Source: Betaproteobacteria bacterium
GTDB lineage: Bacteria > Pseudomonadota > Gammaproteobacteria > Burkholderiales > Burkholderiaceae_D
Direction of reading: 5' to 3'
Length of the DNA stretch: 64,000 nucleotides
Assembly: GCA_025362735.1 (NCBI GenBank)
Contig: JANYFL010000038.1
Span: 62,001 to 126,000, forward strand
Shown here: one piece after another, positions 1 to 8,453 of the stretch
Layout of the letters: the number at the start of each line of letters is the position of its first letter
How positions within the stretch are numbered: the first letter of the stretch is position 1
Program-made: the position numbers and the translations under genes
The notes under the pieces: model-generated
What the model was told of the DNA's origin: nothing
What the model saw: the letters and a program-made list of their open reading frames with translations, nothing else
Database searches by the model: none

Positions 1-363
1 ATCAATGATGGCCCCGGATTGGATGAGGCCGAACGCAAACTGTTTGGCTCCGGTGTCGAAGCGTTGCTTGGAGATGTCTGGGAGCCGCAATACTGTCTGC
101 GTAGTGCGCTGTTTGAAACCCTGCCAGACAAGAAGCGCGTGGCGCTTGATTTCAGTGATCTGGCAACGACGCGTTTTTCCGATCCGATTTTCAACAATGT
201 GGTTCAGGCGGAATGGATCGACCATGTGCTCTACACGCAGAACCCTAATCCCTGGATACAAAATGCTCGCATCATCGACCAGCTGGCTGATGGGTCGTTT
301 CTGACCAAGAAGTATCCGCACGCGTCGGATCATCGGCCTGTGGTGGTAGATGTGGTGCTTTAG
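1..363 (+). CDS. Endonuclease/exonuclease/phosphatase-family protein, C-terminal fragment
   Basis: The reading frame is open from the first base and ends at a TAG at 361-363, so only the last 120 residues are present and the start lies outside the window. The end carries ASDHRPVVVD, the SDH-x-P signature closing the active site of the DNase I-like endonuclease/exonuclease/phosphatase fold, and upstream IDHVLYT fits the D-H-(I/V) strand of the same fold. Substrate (nucleic acid, phosphoinositide or another phosphoester) cannot be told from this fragment. The gene is followed by a palindromic repeat and then by ilvA on the other strand. Confidence 0.75.
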   Translation: MNDGPGLDEAERKLFGSGVEALLGDVWEPQYCLRSALFETLPDKKRVALDFSDLATTRFSDPIFNNVVQAEWIDHVLYTQNPNPWIQNARIIDQLADGSFLTKKYPHASDHRPVVVDVVL

Positions 364-380
364 CAGACTACTAAAAAAAC

Positions 381-459
381 TTTCGACGGAGAGACTCAGA
401 GGCGCAGAGAAATTCAGTATGGCCTCTCTGGTTTTGCTCCGCGCCTCAGCGTCGAGAAT
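381..459. repeat. Palindromic intergenic repeat, CAGAGGCGCAGAG family, copy 1
   Basis: The left arm has TTCGACGGAGAGACTCAGAG and continues with GCGCAGAG. The right arm has CTCCGCGCCTCAGCGTCGAG, giving an imperfect inverted repeat between the 3' ends of the endonuclease-like gene and ilvA. Related copies lie at 16943-17018 and 55923-56035. It may act as a bidirectional RNA hairpin between the converging genes; mobility is inferred only from recurrence. Confidence 0.6.
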
Positions 460-480
460 TTATTGAGTCAGTAAACCAAT

Positions 481-1995
481 TCATCCCAAAAAAAGCTTGT
501 AGGCCGGATTGTCCGTCTCTTCTTCATACGGATAGCCGAGCGTCTTGAGAAAGTCGTGGAAGGCTTTTTTCTCATTCGCTGGTACCTGAATGCCGACGAG
601 AATGCGGCCATAGTCGGAGCCGTGATTGCGGTAGTGAAACAGGCTGATGTTCCAGTTTGGATGCATGCTCGACAGAAACGCCATCAGCGCGCCGGGGCGT
701 TCCGGGAACAGGAAGCGATAGAGCAATTCGTCTTTCGCCAATGCAGAATGACCGCCGACCATGTGGCGCAGATGCGTGCTCGCCAGTTCATCGTGAGTCA
801 GGTCGATGGTGGCAAAATCGTGCTTGATGAACTGCGCAGCCAGTTTCGCGCTGTCGCCGCGCGCACGAGTCGCCACACCAACAAAAATATGCGCAGCTTT
901 TGAATCGGCGATGCGGTAGTTGAATTCGGTGACGCTGTGTTCACCAACGAGCTGGCAGAAGCGCTTGAAACTGCCGCGCTCCTCAGGAATGGTGACGGCA
1001 AAAACGGCCTCGCGCTCTTCACCCACCTCGGCGCGTTCGGCAACGAAACGCAGTCGATCAAAGTTCATGTTCGCGCCACAGGCGATGCCGACCAGAGTTT
1101 CGCCTTTTAATTTTTCGCGCTCCGCATAGGCTTTCAGGCCGGCAATCGCCAGCGCACCCGCAGGTTCCAGCACGCTGCGCGTTTCCTGGAATACGTCCTT
1201 GATCGCAGCGCAGACCGCATCGGTATCGACCGTGATCACGTCATCGACATATTTCTTGCACAACCGGAAAGTTTCTTCGCCAACGAGTTTCACCGCCGTG
1301 CCGTCGGAAAACAGACCAACGTTCGCGAGCGTCACGCGGCGTCCCGCTTTGAGTGAACGTGCCATCGCGTCCGAGTCATTGGTTTGCACGCCGATGATCT
1401 TGATTTCAGGGCGCACCTGTTTCACATAAGCCGCCACGCCAGCGATCAATCCGCCGCCGCCAATGGCGACAAAAATCGCATGGATCGGTCCCTGATGCTG
1501 GCGCAGGATCTCCATCGCGACCGTGCCTTGACCGGCGATGACATCAGGATCATCGAAGGGATGCACGAAAACGAGCTTCTGCTTTTTTTCAATCTCGAGC
1601 GCATGCGTATAGGAGTCCGAATAGCTGTCGCCAAACAAGACCACTTCCGCACCGCGCGCCTTGACGGCATCGACCTTCAATTGAGGCGTTGTCGTTGGCA
1701 TCACAATCACCGCACGGCAGCCCAGCCGCTTCGCACCCAGCGCCACGCCTTGTGCGTGATTACCTGCCGAAGCGGCGATCACGCCGCGCTTCAATTGCGC
1801 TGGCGTGAGTTGCGCCATCTTGTTGTACGCGCCGCGCAGCTTGAAGCTGAACACCGGCTGGTTGTCCTCGCGCTTGAGCAGGACGTTGTTCTTGATCCGG
1901 GCCGACAGCAACGGTGCCGGTTCGAGCTCGGTTTCTCGCGCCACGTCATAGACGCGTGCGGTCAGGATTTTTTTGAGATAGTCAGGGTGTTTCAT
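481..1995 (-). CDS. ilvA: Threonine ammonia-lyase (threonine dehydratase), biosynthetic
   Basis: Deaminates L-threonine to 2-oxobutanoate, the first committed step of isoleucine synthesis, in the cytoplasm with PLP. The PLP lysine lies in SFKLRGAYNKM (K52), the phosphate-binding glycine loop is GGGGL (about 179-183), and the last 180 residues form the two ACT-like regulatory domains that bind isoleucine/valine in the biosynthetic enzyme. With the ATG at 1993-1995 the protein has 504 residues, close to the E. coli length of 514. The frame stays open upstream to 2163, but that extension is not conserved-looking and would overlap the divergent gene at 2150. It appears monocistronic, with no other ilv genes nearby. 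Confidence 0.95.
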   Translation of the reverse strand: MKHPDYLKKILTARVYDVARETELEPAPLLSARIKNNVLLKREDNQPVFSFKLRGAYNKMAQLTPAQLKRGVIAASAGNHAQGVALGAKRLGCRAVIVMPTTTPQLKVDAVKARGAEVVLFGDSYSDSYTHALEIEKKQKLVFVHPFDDPDVIAGQGTVAMEILRQHQGPIHAIFVAIGGGGLIAGVAAYVKQVRPEIKIIGVQTNDSDAMARSLKAGRRVTLANVGLFSDGTAVKLVGEETFRLCKKYVDDVITVDTDAVCAAIKDVFQETRSVLEPAGALAIAGLKAYAEREKLKGETLVGIACGANMNFDRLRFVAERAEVGEEREAVFAVTIPEERGSFKRFCQLVGEHSVTEFNYRIADSKAAHIFVGVATRARGDSAKLAAQFIKHDFATIDLTHDELASTHLRHMVGGHSALAKDELLYRFLFPERPGALMAFLSSMHPNWNISLFHYRNHGSDYGRILVGIQVPANEKKAFHDFLKTLGYPYEEETDNPAYKLFLG

Positions 1996-2149
1996 GAATG
2001 GCGATGCGTTCTGATTTGCGCAAAATTGATGCAAAGTTTCTTGGGTCTCGAAGCGTAACCCGTTGTTCCACTTGGAGCAACCGCAGGGCAACTTTCGGTG
2101 CTGGTTCGAGTCTATGTCGACTCGACTGAAGCAGCCACTACAATAACCC

Positions 2150-2707
2150 ATGCTCGAACACACCTTTCAACACTGGCTGCAAGTCGTATTGGCTTGGCTG
2201 GCCTTACCGCAATTCGGTCTTTCCACCGTTTTTGTCGTCAGCTTTGTCTCGGCCACATTGGTTCCACTGGGTTCCGAGCCGGTGGTGTTTGGCATGGTCA
2301 AGCTCAGGCCCGATCTGTTCTGGGCGACCATATTGGTTGCCACGCTTGGCAATACGCTGGGCGGGATGCTGAATTACTGGATCGGCTACGGCGCGCACAA
2401 GGCTTACGCCAAAGTGCAAGAGCGCAGGCATGCCGACGATGATTCTGAAATGCCGGCTAACGCTGATACCGATGTCGATGCCGATGTTGACGCAAACCGA
2501 CCCAAAGCCTCAAAGCGCGTATTTGACTGGCTGGAACGCTTCGGGCCGGTGACTTGCGTACTTTCATGGTTGCCCGGCATCGGCGATCCACTTTGTAGTG
2601 TTGCAGGCTGGCTCAAGTTCTCGTTCTGGCCCTGCGCCGCCTGGATGGCCGTGGGCAAATTCCTGCGCTATCTGACCATGACCGCCGGACTGATCTGGGT
2701 TTTTTGA
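2150..2707 (+). CDS. YqaA-like DedA/SNARE-associated-type membrane protein
   Basis: A 185-residue inner-membrane protein with hydrophobic segments near residues 12-35, 55-80 and 130-185. The features VPLGSEPVV, GNTLGGMLNYWIGYG and RFGPVTCVLSWLPGIGDPLC match the YqaA group of small DedA-related proteins, for which lipid or ion transport roles are suspected. Unusually, the central cytoplasmic loop (about residues 90-120) holds a very acidic Asp/Ala stretch with a short DVDAD-type repeat. The 3' end overlaps the converging DUF6544-like gene by 40 bp. The family call is fairly firm; substrate and role are unknown. Confidence 0.8.
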   Translation: MLEHTFQHWLQVVLAWLALPQFGLSTVFVVSFVSATLVPLGSEPVVFGMVKLRPDLFWATILVATLGNTLGGMLNYWIGYGAHKAYAKVQERRHADDDSEMPANADTDVDADVDANRPKASKRVFDWLERFGPVTCVLSWLPGIGDPLCSVAGWLKFSFWPCAAWMAVGKFLRYLTMTAGLIWVF

Positions 2708-3591
2708 ATGCCAAGGTTGGAGAACTCATACGTTAACGAAGTGATCGTCCCGCGCCAGTAAGGTTTTCGACCATCGGGATAGAGCCACGAAGCTTCACCG
2801 GTCAGCGGGACGAGCATGCCATTGCGCTCCTGATAGTTCGAAAAGTGCGCTTCCCATGGCGTCGGAACGATGCGATTGTCCACAAGAGCCCCTCGTGCTT
2901 CGACGCGTACGGATTCAATCAGGCTGGATTGATTGAATGTCACAAGCATCGTTATGCTGATTTGCTTATCTGCCAAAGTCGCTTGGGCCGAATGATCATC
3001 CACTGCATTCCAATGTACTCCCTGGCTGGGCAGCAAAGCTGTTGGATACCAGGCGGCTTCAGCAAAAAATCGCACCAATTCACCTTGGGCGAGATCATGA
3101 GGATTGATCGGTCCCGCCAGCGAAAACAGCCCAAGAATGGAAGGATTCAGGACCCCTACACCGTTCACATAGGCATCATGAACATAAACGGCGATGCCCG
3201 GAAACATGGCGATGCGCGCATTCCACACGAAGCCCGGCCTGCGTGTCACAACCCGCTGCGTTGACGTAAAGGGCTTCCACTGCTCACCTGCCTGGCTCAG
3301 ATTGAAAGTACCGATGTGTTCAACCGTCGCAGCCGAAATGATCGGCTGACCATCTTTCAGCACTGCACGGAAGTAACGCTGGACCGGTGTGGGCAATCCT
3401 TCAAGCTCGCGCATGTCGTAGTGCGATGTGGTCAGTGTCAGTTGGCTTTCGTCCAGACGAAGCACCAAAGTGCGCGTCGCGTCAGCCCAGCGCCCGGCAC
3501 CGTACCCGACTAATCCGGCCGCAATGGCTAAGACAGCAATCAAGCCCACCCCTAGCCAAACGATCAAAGTCACAGTCGTACCTCGGTTCAC
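2668..3591 (-). CDS. DUF6544/DUF6920-like membrane-anchored protein
   Basis: A 307-residue protein with one N-terminal transmembrane helix (about residues 8-30) and a large, mostly beta-strand domain presumably outside the cytoplasm. LEGLPTPVQRYFRAVLKDGQ and later W-rich strands (WYPTALLPS, WEAHFSNYQERNGMLVP) match my memory of the DUF6544 (DUF6920) family, which has no established activity. Translation starts at GTG 3589-3591, 12 bp after the stop of the nitroreductase gene on the same strand, so the two are probably one transcript. The last 40 bp overlap the YqaA-like gene convergently. Confidence 0.65.
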   Translation of the reverse strand: MNRGTTVTLIVWLGVGLIAVLAIAAGLVGYGAGRWADATRTLVLRLDESQLTLTTSHYDMRELEGLPTPVQRYFRAVLKDGQPIISAATVEHIGTFNLSQAGEQWKPFTSTQRVVTRRPGFVWNARIAMFPGIAVYVHDAYVNGVGVLNPSILGLFSLAGPINPHDLAQGELVRFFAEAAWYPTALLPSQGVHWNAVDDHSAQATLADKQISITMLVTFNQSSLIESVRVEARGALVDNRIVPTPWEAHFSNYQERNGMLVPLTGEASWLYPDGRKPYWRGTITSLTYEFSNLGIQKTQISPAVMVR

Positions 3592-3603
3592 TTGTTGGCG
3601 AGA

Positions 3604-4695
3604 TTAGACCAGTACAGATTCAATCGGTCGACGCATCGACATGGGCAGCATCGGGCCACGGCCAAACCGTACGACCAGATCCGGTCGCAGTTGACCCAGG
3701 CCAAGTGTGCTGGCAAATTGGGCGCGTACCGCGCCGACTTCGACCGGTTGATTCAGAAGCGCATTGCGAATCCCCAACGCAGTCGCCTGCAGCGCGAAGC
3801 GCTCATAGCACCGGCCGGTCTCCACCCAATGTGCCTTGTCGCTGACGTCAGACACGAACACGGCAAGTCCGGCCGAGTTGCGTATTTGTCGTGCGTAACG
3901 CTCGTTTTCAGATTTTGGTGTGAAGAACAGACCCATCATCCGGGTGCCCAGCCACTGCGGCACCACAGGGTTGCCAGTTGCGCCCGAAAACAGGCCATCA
4001 CCTGTGCGGATGGCTTCCTCATCGCTGAAACGAATCCAGGTTTTCAGTTCTTCAACAAATGCCGGATCATTCATTTGCGCAGTGTTGCCGGACACCACGT
4101 ACTCCAGAACTCTCTCCATGGCCGAACGTTCGGTCAGAAGCAGCATCCGAACGCCCTTGCCGCTGCCCGCTTGTTCAAGCAGGCCCAGCTCGACCGTGGA
4201 CAGTGGTTTGCCGTCATAGTCAGTGCGCGTACATTGCCGCGTGGTAATGGCCTGGAACAAAGGGGACGTCCTGGCCTTTGTTGTCTCAAGGTTGACGGAG
4301 ACCACGTCGGCAGTTCCTGTGGCAAAGTTGGTGCTGGCCTGGAAACCGCTGGCGAGGGCTGCGTGCACGAGGTTCTCTGTGGCGCAACCGAGCGAAACAA
4401 ACAGGTGATGGTCATCAGGATCGACAACCGGGCAGCGCCGTGACAGATCGGGTTCAATGGTGATCAAGCTACCCTGCATTCGAAACTTCCAGCACTGGGT
4501 GTTGTGACTCGATGGTGCCAGCGTTGCAAACCGCACGAGTTCGCGTAGCAACAATGCCCTGCCGCTGGTATTGATCACAGCAGGACGACGGAGCTTGCGC
4601 GCGGCCTCCTCCTGACTAGCTCCTGGCGAACAAGCCACCAGCGCGGGTGCTGTAGCCGCAACAACTGTGCTAAAAATAAACTTTCTGCGTATCAA
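3604..4695 (-). CDS. Acg-family nitroreductase-like FMN protein with Tat/lipoprotein-type signal
   Basis: A 363-residue protein. The N-terminus has IRRKF followed by a hydrophobic stretch and a lipobox-like LVACS, suggesting export, possibly by Tat, and lipid anchoring; the Tat call is weak. The body has nitroreductase-family features: RFATLAPSSHNTQCW (FMN phosphate-binding segment, about residues 54-68), RQCTRTDYDGKPL and a C-terminal LGIRNALLNQPVE. Homologues are called Acg-family FMN-binding oxidoreductases, some of which sequester flavin. The apparent start is TTG 4693-4695 behind a weak CAGG. It is probably cotranscribed with the DUF6544-like gene. Confidence 0.7.
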   Translation of the reverse strand: MIRRKFIFSTVVAATAPALVACSPGASQEEAARKLRRPAVINTSGRALLLRELVRFATLAPSSHNTQCWKFRMQGSLITIEPDLSRRCPVVDPDDHHLFVSLGCATENLVHAALASGFQASTNFATGTADVVSVNLETTKARTSPLFQAITTRQCTRTDYDGKPLSTVELGLLEQAGSGKGVRMLLLTERSAMERVLEYVVSGNTAQMNDPAFVEELKTWIRFSDEEAIRTGDGLFSGATGNPVVPQWLGTRMMGLFFTPKSENERYARQIRNSAGLAVFVSDVSDKAHWVETGRCYERFALQATALGIRNALLNQPVEVGAVRAQFASTLGLGQLRPDLVVRFGRGPMLPMSMRRPIESVLV

Positions 4696-4876
4696 AATGG
4701 GAGCCTGGTCAGTTAAAGGTTATTTTTTTCTAAACTAGTCGATCCTTGACCCATCGTCTGTTCGATAACCAACACAGCTGAGCCGCCCTGAACTACGATA
4801 CTGTTCAGTCTTCGACCCTTCCTCCAAACATCAAGCCAGAGTTGATCCTGGCTGGATCATGAAATAAAGCCAAGCC

Positions 4877-6634
4877 ATGCCATTAACGAATTCCTGTCGA
4901 TTACTCTTCGCATCGATCCTTGCGATCACGAACTTCTGTGCAAGTGCGGCGCCCGTCGCTACCGAGCACGGTATGGTCGTTACAGCACAACGCCTTGCCA
5001 CTCAGGTGGGAGTGGATGTGTTGAAGCAGGGCGGCAATGCCGTCGATGCAGCGGTCGCAGTGGGTTATGCGTTGGCCGTGGTGTATCCGGCGGCGGGCAA
5101 TCTTGGTGGCGGTGGTTTTATGACCTTGCAGATGGCCGATGGACGCAAGCGCTTTATCGATTTTCGCGAGAAGGCACCGCTCGCAGCACGACCCGACATG
5201 TATCTTGATGCCGATGGCAAGAAGGTCAAGGGTCTGAGTGTGCGCGGACATCTGGCCGTTGCCGTGCCAGGCACCGTGGCCGGACTGGAGCTGGCGCGTG
5301 AGAAATACGGCACCCGTAAACGTGAGCTTCTGATCGCACCGGCGATTCGCCTGGCCAAGGGCTTCGTGCTTGATCAGGGCGATGCCGACATGCTCAGCGC
5401 GGCGGCCGAATCTTTCCGGCTGGATGAAGCCAGCGCCGCTATTTTCCTGAATCACGATTTGCCTTTCGAAGCGAAGCAAACCCTGGTGCAGAGCGATCTC
5501 GCGAGGACGTTAAGCGCCATCAGTGCGCAAGGCGCGAAAGGGTTTTATCAAGGTCCGGTTGGCATGGCGCTGGTGAGAGCCAGTCAGATTGGTGGCGGTC
5601 TCATTACGCAGGCTGATCTGGATCAATATCAAGCCCGCGAACGTGCGCCCATTGAATGTAATTACCGCGGCTTCCATATCGTTTCGGCACCGCCGCCCAG
5701 TTCCGGTGGCGTTGTACTCTGCGAAATGCTCAACATCCTTGAAGGCTATCCGCTAAAGGATTTCGATTTTCACTCCGCGCAAGCCGTGCATGTGCAGATC
5801 GAAGCGATGCGACGCGCCTATGTGGATCGCAACTATTATTTTGGCGACCCCGACTTTGTCAACAATCCGGTGGCGCCATTACTCGACAAGGCCTATGCGG
5901 AACGCATGCGCATGGAGATTCCGTCAGATCGTGCCCTATCCAGCGAGATCCAACCCGGCCTAGGACCCCGATCGCCGAATGGGTCAACTTCATCGTCCTC
6001 GCGACCCCAGCCCTCACAAGAGGGCACCAACACCACGCACTATTCCATCGTTGATCGTTGGGGCAATGCCGTTGCCGTCACCTATACGCTCAATGGCTGG
6101 TTCGGCGCACGCGTAACTGCCGCAGGCACCGGCGTGTTGCTGAATAACGAGATGGATGATTTCACTTCCAAATTGGGCGAAGGCAATTCGTTTGGATTGG
6201 TCCAGGGCGAAGCTAATGCGATTGCTCCCGGCAAGCGCCCACTCTCATCAATGAGTCCCACCATCGTGAGCCGGAGTGGCAAGCCCCTTCTGATTCTCGG
6301 CACCCCGGGTGGCAGCCGTATTCCGACTACGGTGCTGCAGACCATCGTTAATGTGATTGATTACCGCATGGACATCGAGCAGGCCGTCGCCGCGCCGCGT
6401 TTTCATCAGCAATGGTTGCCGGAAGAAACTTCGGTGGAAGACGATGTACTACTGCCCGAAGTGCGCGATCAATTGCTCAAGATGGGCCATAAACTGCGCC
6501 CGTCACGACCCGCAAATCAGGTCGCCGCGATTCTCATCGGCGCGCCTTCTCTGGATGAAAAACCAGTAGGCAAGAATCGCTATTACGGAACGATTGATCC
6601 ACGGCGCACCACTGGGCTGGCAAAAGGCTATTGA
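4877..6634 (+). CDS. ggt: Gamma-glutamyltranspeptidase, periplasmic
   Basis: Hydrolyses glutathione and other gamma-glutamyl compounds or transfers the glutamyl group, in the periplasm. A signal peptide covers about residues 1-24 (cleavage near CASAAPVA). The proprotein self-cleaves before the nucleophile in NTTHYS; the first Thr of TTH is residue 386 by codon count. GTPGGSRIP near the C-terminus and PPPSSGGVVL before the cleavage site are also family motifs. The length (585) is normal. Just before the cleavage site is a Ser/Pro-rich linker (about residues 366-383) that looks longer than usual. It has its own upstream gap, with a CTGAAC-N9-GTTCAG inverted repeat at 4788-4808. Confidence 0.95.
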   Translation: MPLTNSCRLLFASILAITNFCASAAPVATEHGMVVTAQRLATQVGVDVLKQGGNAVDAAVAVGYALAVVYPAAGNLGGGGFMTLQMADGRKRFIDFREKAPLAARPDMYLDADGKKVKGLSVRGHLAVAVPGTVAGLELAREKYGTRKRELLIAPAIRLAKGFVLDQGDADMLSAAAESFRLDEASAAIFLNHDLPFEAKQTLVQSDLARTLSAISAQGAKGFYQGPVGMALVRASQIGGGLITQADLDQYQARERAPIECNYRGFHIVSAPPPSSGGVVLCEMLNILEGYPLKDFDFHSAQAVHVQIEAMRRAYVDRNYYFGDPDFVNNPVAPLLDKAYAERMRMEIPSDRALSSEIQPGLGPRSPNGSTSSSSRPQPSQEGTNTTHYSIVDRWGNAVAVTYTLNGWFGARVTAAGTGVLLNNEMDDFTSKLGEGNSFGLVQGEANAIAPGKRPLSSMSPTIVSRSGKPLLILGTPGGSRIPTTVLQTIVNVIDYRMDIEQAVAAPRFHQQWLPEETSVEDDVLLPEVRDQLLKMGHKLRPSRPANQVAAILIGAPSLDEKPVGKNRYYGTIDPRRTTGLAKGY

Positions 6635-6696
6635 GTCTCAGTATCAATTTTTCGAGACGCTTGACCATCATAAACAAATCGTTTACATTCTGAAAC

Positions 6697-6978
6697 GTGA
6701 TCCTGTCATTTGCCGACACTGAAACCGAACAGTTCTATGCGACTGGAAAATCTCGCCGCATTCCTCCCGAGATTCGGTACCGAGTCGCAATGCGCCTCAC
6801 TCAGCTCAATGCTGCAACACAAATCGAGGATTTGAGGCAGCCACCATCCAATCACCTCGAAGCACTGCGAGGTGATCGCAAAGGACAATGGAGCATTCGA
6901 ATCAACAGCCAGTGGAGGCTGTGTTTCAAATTCATTAAGGGTGATGCGCTTGATGTCGAGATCGTCGATTACCACTGA
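6697..6978 (+). CDS. higB: HigB/RelE-type toxin of a type II toxin-antitoxin system
   Basis: A 93-residue RelE/ParE-fold protein. The N-terminal FADTETEQFYATGKSRRIPP, central LRGDRKGQWSIRINSQWRLCF and terminal VEIVDYH are typical of HigB-like ribosome-dependent mRNA interferases. Translation starts at GTG 6697. The stop is 12 bp before the antitoxin start, in the toxin-first order characteristic of higBA. The frame is complete with no visible lesion. Confidence 0.88.
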   Translation: MILSFADTETEQFYATGKSRRIPPEIRYRVAMRLTQLNAATQIEDLRQPPSNHLEALRGDRKGQWSIRINSQWRLCFKFIKGDALDVEIVDYH

Positions 6979-6990
6979 TCGGAGCTTTTT

Positions 6991-7284
6991 ATGAAGAACG
7001 GTTTGCCAGCCATTCACCCCGGTGAGTTTCTCCGGGAAATTCTTGAGGACCGCGAAATGCCACAGGCACAATTCGCGCGCGCGATTGGCGTTTCTGCTAT
7101 GCGCGTTTCGCATGTGGTCAAAGGCACGCGCCCGGTCACCGCCGAGTTGGCACTGCTGTTTGGCCGTGCTTTGGGCCAGTCGCCCCAGTATTGGTTGAAT
7201 CTCCAAACTGCCTACGATTTGAAGCTTGCCGAACGTCAATTTGATCGCCAGATCAAGGCAGTCTTGGAACTTGAATCCGTGTAG
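6991..7284 (+). CDS. higA: HigA-type antitoxin, XRE-family regulator
   Basis: A 97-residue helix-turn-helix antitoxin. It opens with IHPGEFLREILEDREMPQAQ, the HigA/VapI signature, followed by the helix-turn-helix ARAIGVSAMRVSHVVKGTRP (about residues 30-50) and a C-terminal GQSPQYWLNLQTAYDL segment. A GGAG box at 6981-6984 lies six bases before the ATG. It should neutralise the upstream toxin and repress the pair's promoter; that role is inferred from the family. An eroded second pair follows. Confidence 0.9.
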   Translation: MKNGLPAIHPGEFLREILEDREMPQAQFARAIGVSAMRVSHVVKGTRPVTAELALLFGRALGQSPQYWLNLQTAYDLKLAERQFDRQIKAVLELESV

Positions 7285-7368
7285 AAAAATTGTTTCGCTT
7301 GGATATTGAGGCTCGTCCCGTATTGTTTTCAAATCATCAACGGGGATTGGTATTTGAAATGAAAAATA

Positions 7369-7470
7369 ATGCGACTGTGGCACCTATTTTCGATGCTGGC
7401 CGGCGGTTCCAAACGCACGCAGAAGGCTGACATCAAACGTGCCAAAGTGTTGGCAGCGCAGCTGGATTAA
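7369..7470 (+). pseudogene. Remnant of an addiction-module killer (RelE/HigB-like) gene, 3' end only
   Basis: The frame reads about 33 residues with ML-AGGSKRTQKADIKRAK and ends in VLAAQLD before a TAA. This matches the usual C-terminus of the ~100-aa killer-protein family ((L/C)-GGDK-x-x-Q-x-x-DI-x-x-AK). The first two thirds are missing. It sits 16 bp upstream of the matching broken antitoxin, as expected of an ancestral operon. Confidence 0.65.
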
Positions 7471-7486
7471 CGTCAAGGAGATGAAT

Positions 7487-7803
7487 ATGACCAAACGTAT
7501 CAAGGTTGCTGATCTACCCGAATTTGATGCAGCAAGCTACCTCGACAATGAGACGGCGATTGCGGCCTACCTCACTGATATTCTGGGCGCAAACGATGCC
7601 CCGTTACTGGCTTCCGCTTTGGGCGACATCGCATGAGCGAGATTGCCAAAGCGTCCGGACTCACCCGCGAAGCCTTGTACAAAGCATTGCGCCCAGATGC
7701 GCAACCGTGCTTCGACACCATCAACCGCGTCTGTACGGCGTTGGGCGTTCGTCTGGTGGCACAGGCCCGCCCATACTTGATGGAAATTGCGGACGATCAC
7801 TGA
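7487..7803 (+). pseudogene. Addiction-module antitoxin split by a frameshift
   Basis: Two abutting frames together make the usual ~100-aa antidote protein. Frame 1 (7487-7636, 49 aa, AAGGAG box at 7475-7480) ends in LLASALGDIA. Frame 2 (7633-7803, 56 aa) continues with MSEIAKASGLTREALYKALR and a C-terminal ALGVRLVAQARP. Intact relatives have roughly four more residues between the two parts, so a small deletion has shifted the frame. The junction is ATGA, so translational coupling could still make the helix-turn-helix half separately; activity is unlikely but not excluded. Confidence 0.65.
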
Positions 7804-7861
7804 GGACAGAACGTGGCCACGAGGTGGGCTCTATACAACTGAGTCCTTTGAGGCAACCTAG

Positions 7862-8242
7862 ATGATGAATGTGATTCTAAAAACCGTAAAAAAGTTTCCG
7901 GTATGGATTGCTCTTGCAATACTTGCAGCCATACTTGCTAGTGTTACTCCAAGTAATTATCCCGATAGAGAAGCAATTAAAAGTGCCGAACTATTTTTAC
8001 GAGGGAATGAACAGATTCATCAAGAAATTGGCTTAATCAAGGAAATTGGAGTGATAAAACGACGAACTGTTATGTCGAGTATTCCAATTAATCCCAACAT
8101 ACCTCCCAGTGAGGGATATAAAGAATTCACTTTTTACATAAAAGGATTGGAAAAAAATTTCTTTGTAATTGTCAGAGGCAAGACTGCTATCGGGAATGAA
8201 GTGCCCACTAAATATTCAATTGTTTCGATTGAATTTGAATAG
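7862..8242 (+). CDS. Hypothetical AT-rich single-pass membrane protein
   Basis: A 126-residue protein with one N-terminal transmembrane helix (about residues 13-30) and a small mixed alpha/beta domain outside. Base composition is visibly richer in A and T than its neighbours, suggesting recent acquisition with the toxin-antitoxin patch. The pattern S-x-x-Y near residue 33, EAIKSAELFLRGNEQIHQEI and terminal YSIVSIEFE faintly recalls Coa1-like assembly proteins, but I would not assign that function. No partner gene is obvious. Confidence 0.5.
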   Translation: MMNVILKTVKKFPVWIALAILAAILASVTPSNYPDREAIKSAELFLRGNEQIHQEIGLIKEIGVIKRRTVMSSIPINPNIPPSEGYKEFTFYIKGLEKNFFVIVRGKTAIGNEVPTKYSIVSIEFE

Positions 8243-8453
8243 GCATCAATGCAAATTTGATTTGAAGAATTTCCGAAAAGGTGTTTGAAACATTAAGAGC
8301 CACAAATGATATTTCTCCGCTCTCAGCTTATATCACTGTAGTTAGCTGTTTCCATCTCCACAGACGCAGCATGGTTTCCCCGGTACGACCGAGGCAATGG
8401 GCTAAAATACAGGGTGATTCACTGCTGCATTACTGCAAGGCCCTGCCCCGTTC

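Noticed and set aside
3592-4443. 283-residue plus-strand frame opposite the nitroreductase
   Set aside because: Antisense to a gene with clear nitroreductase features; no motif or ribosome site.
4788-4808. CTGAAC-N9-GTTCAG inverted repeat before ggt
   Set aside because: Single occurrence, no matched regulator in the window and no convincing promoter around it; not listed as a site.
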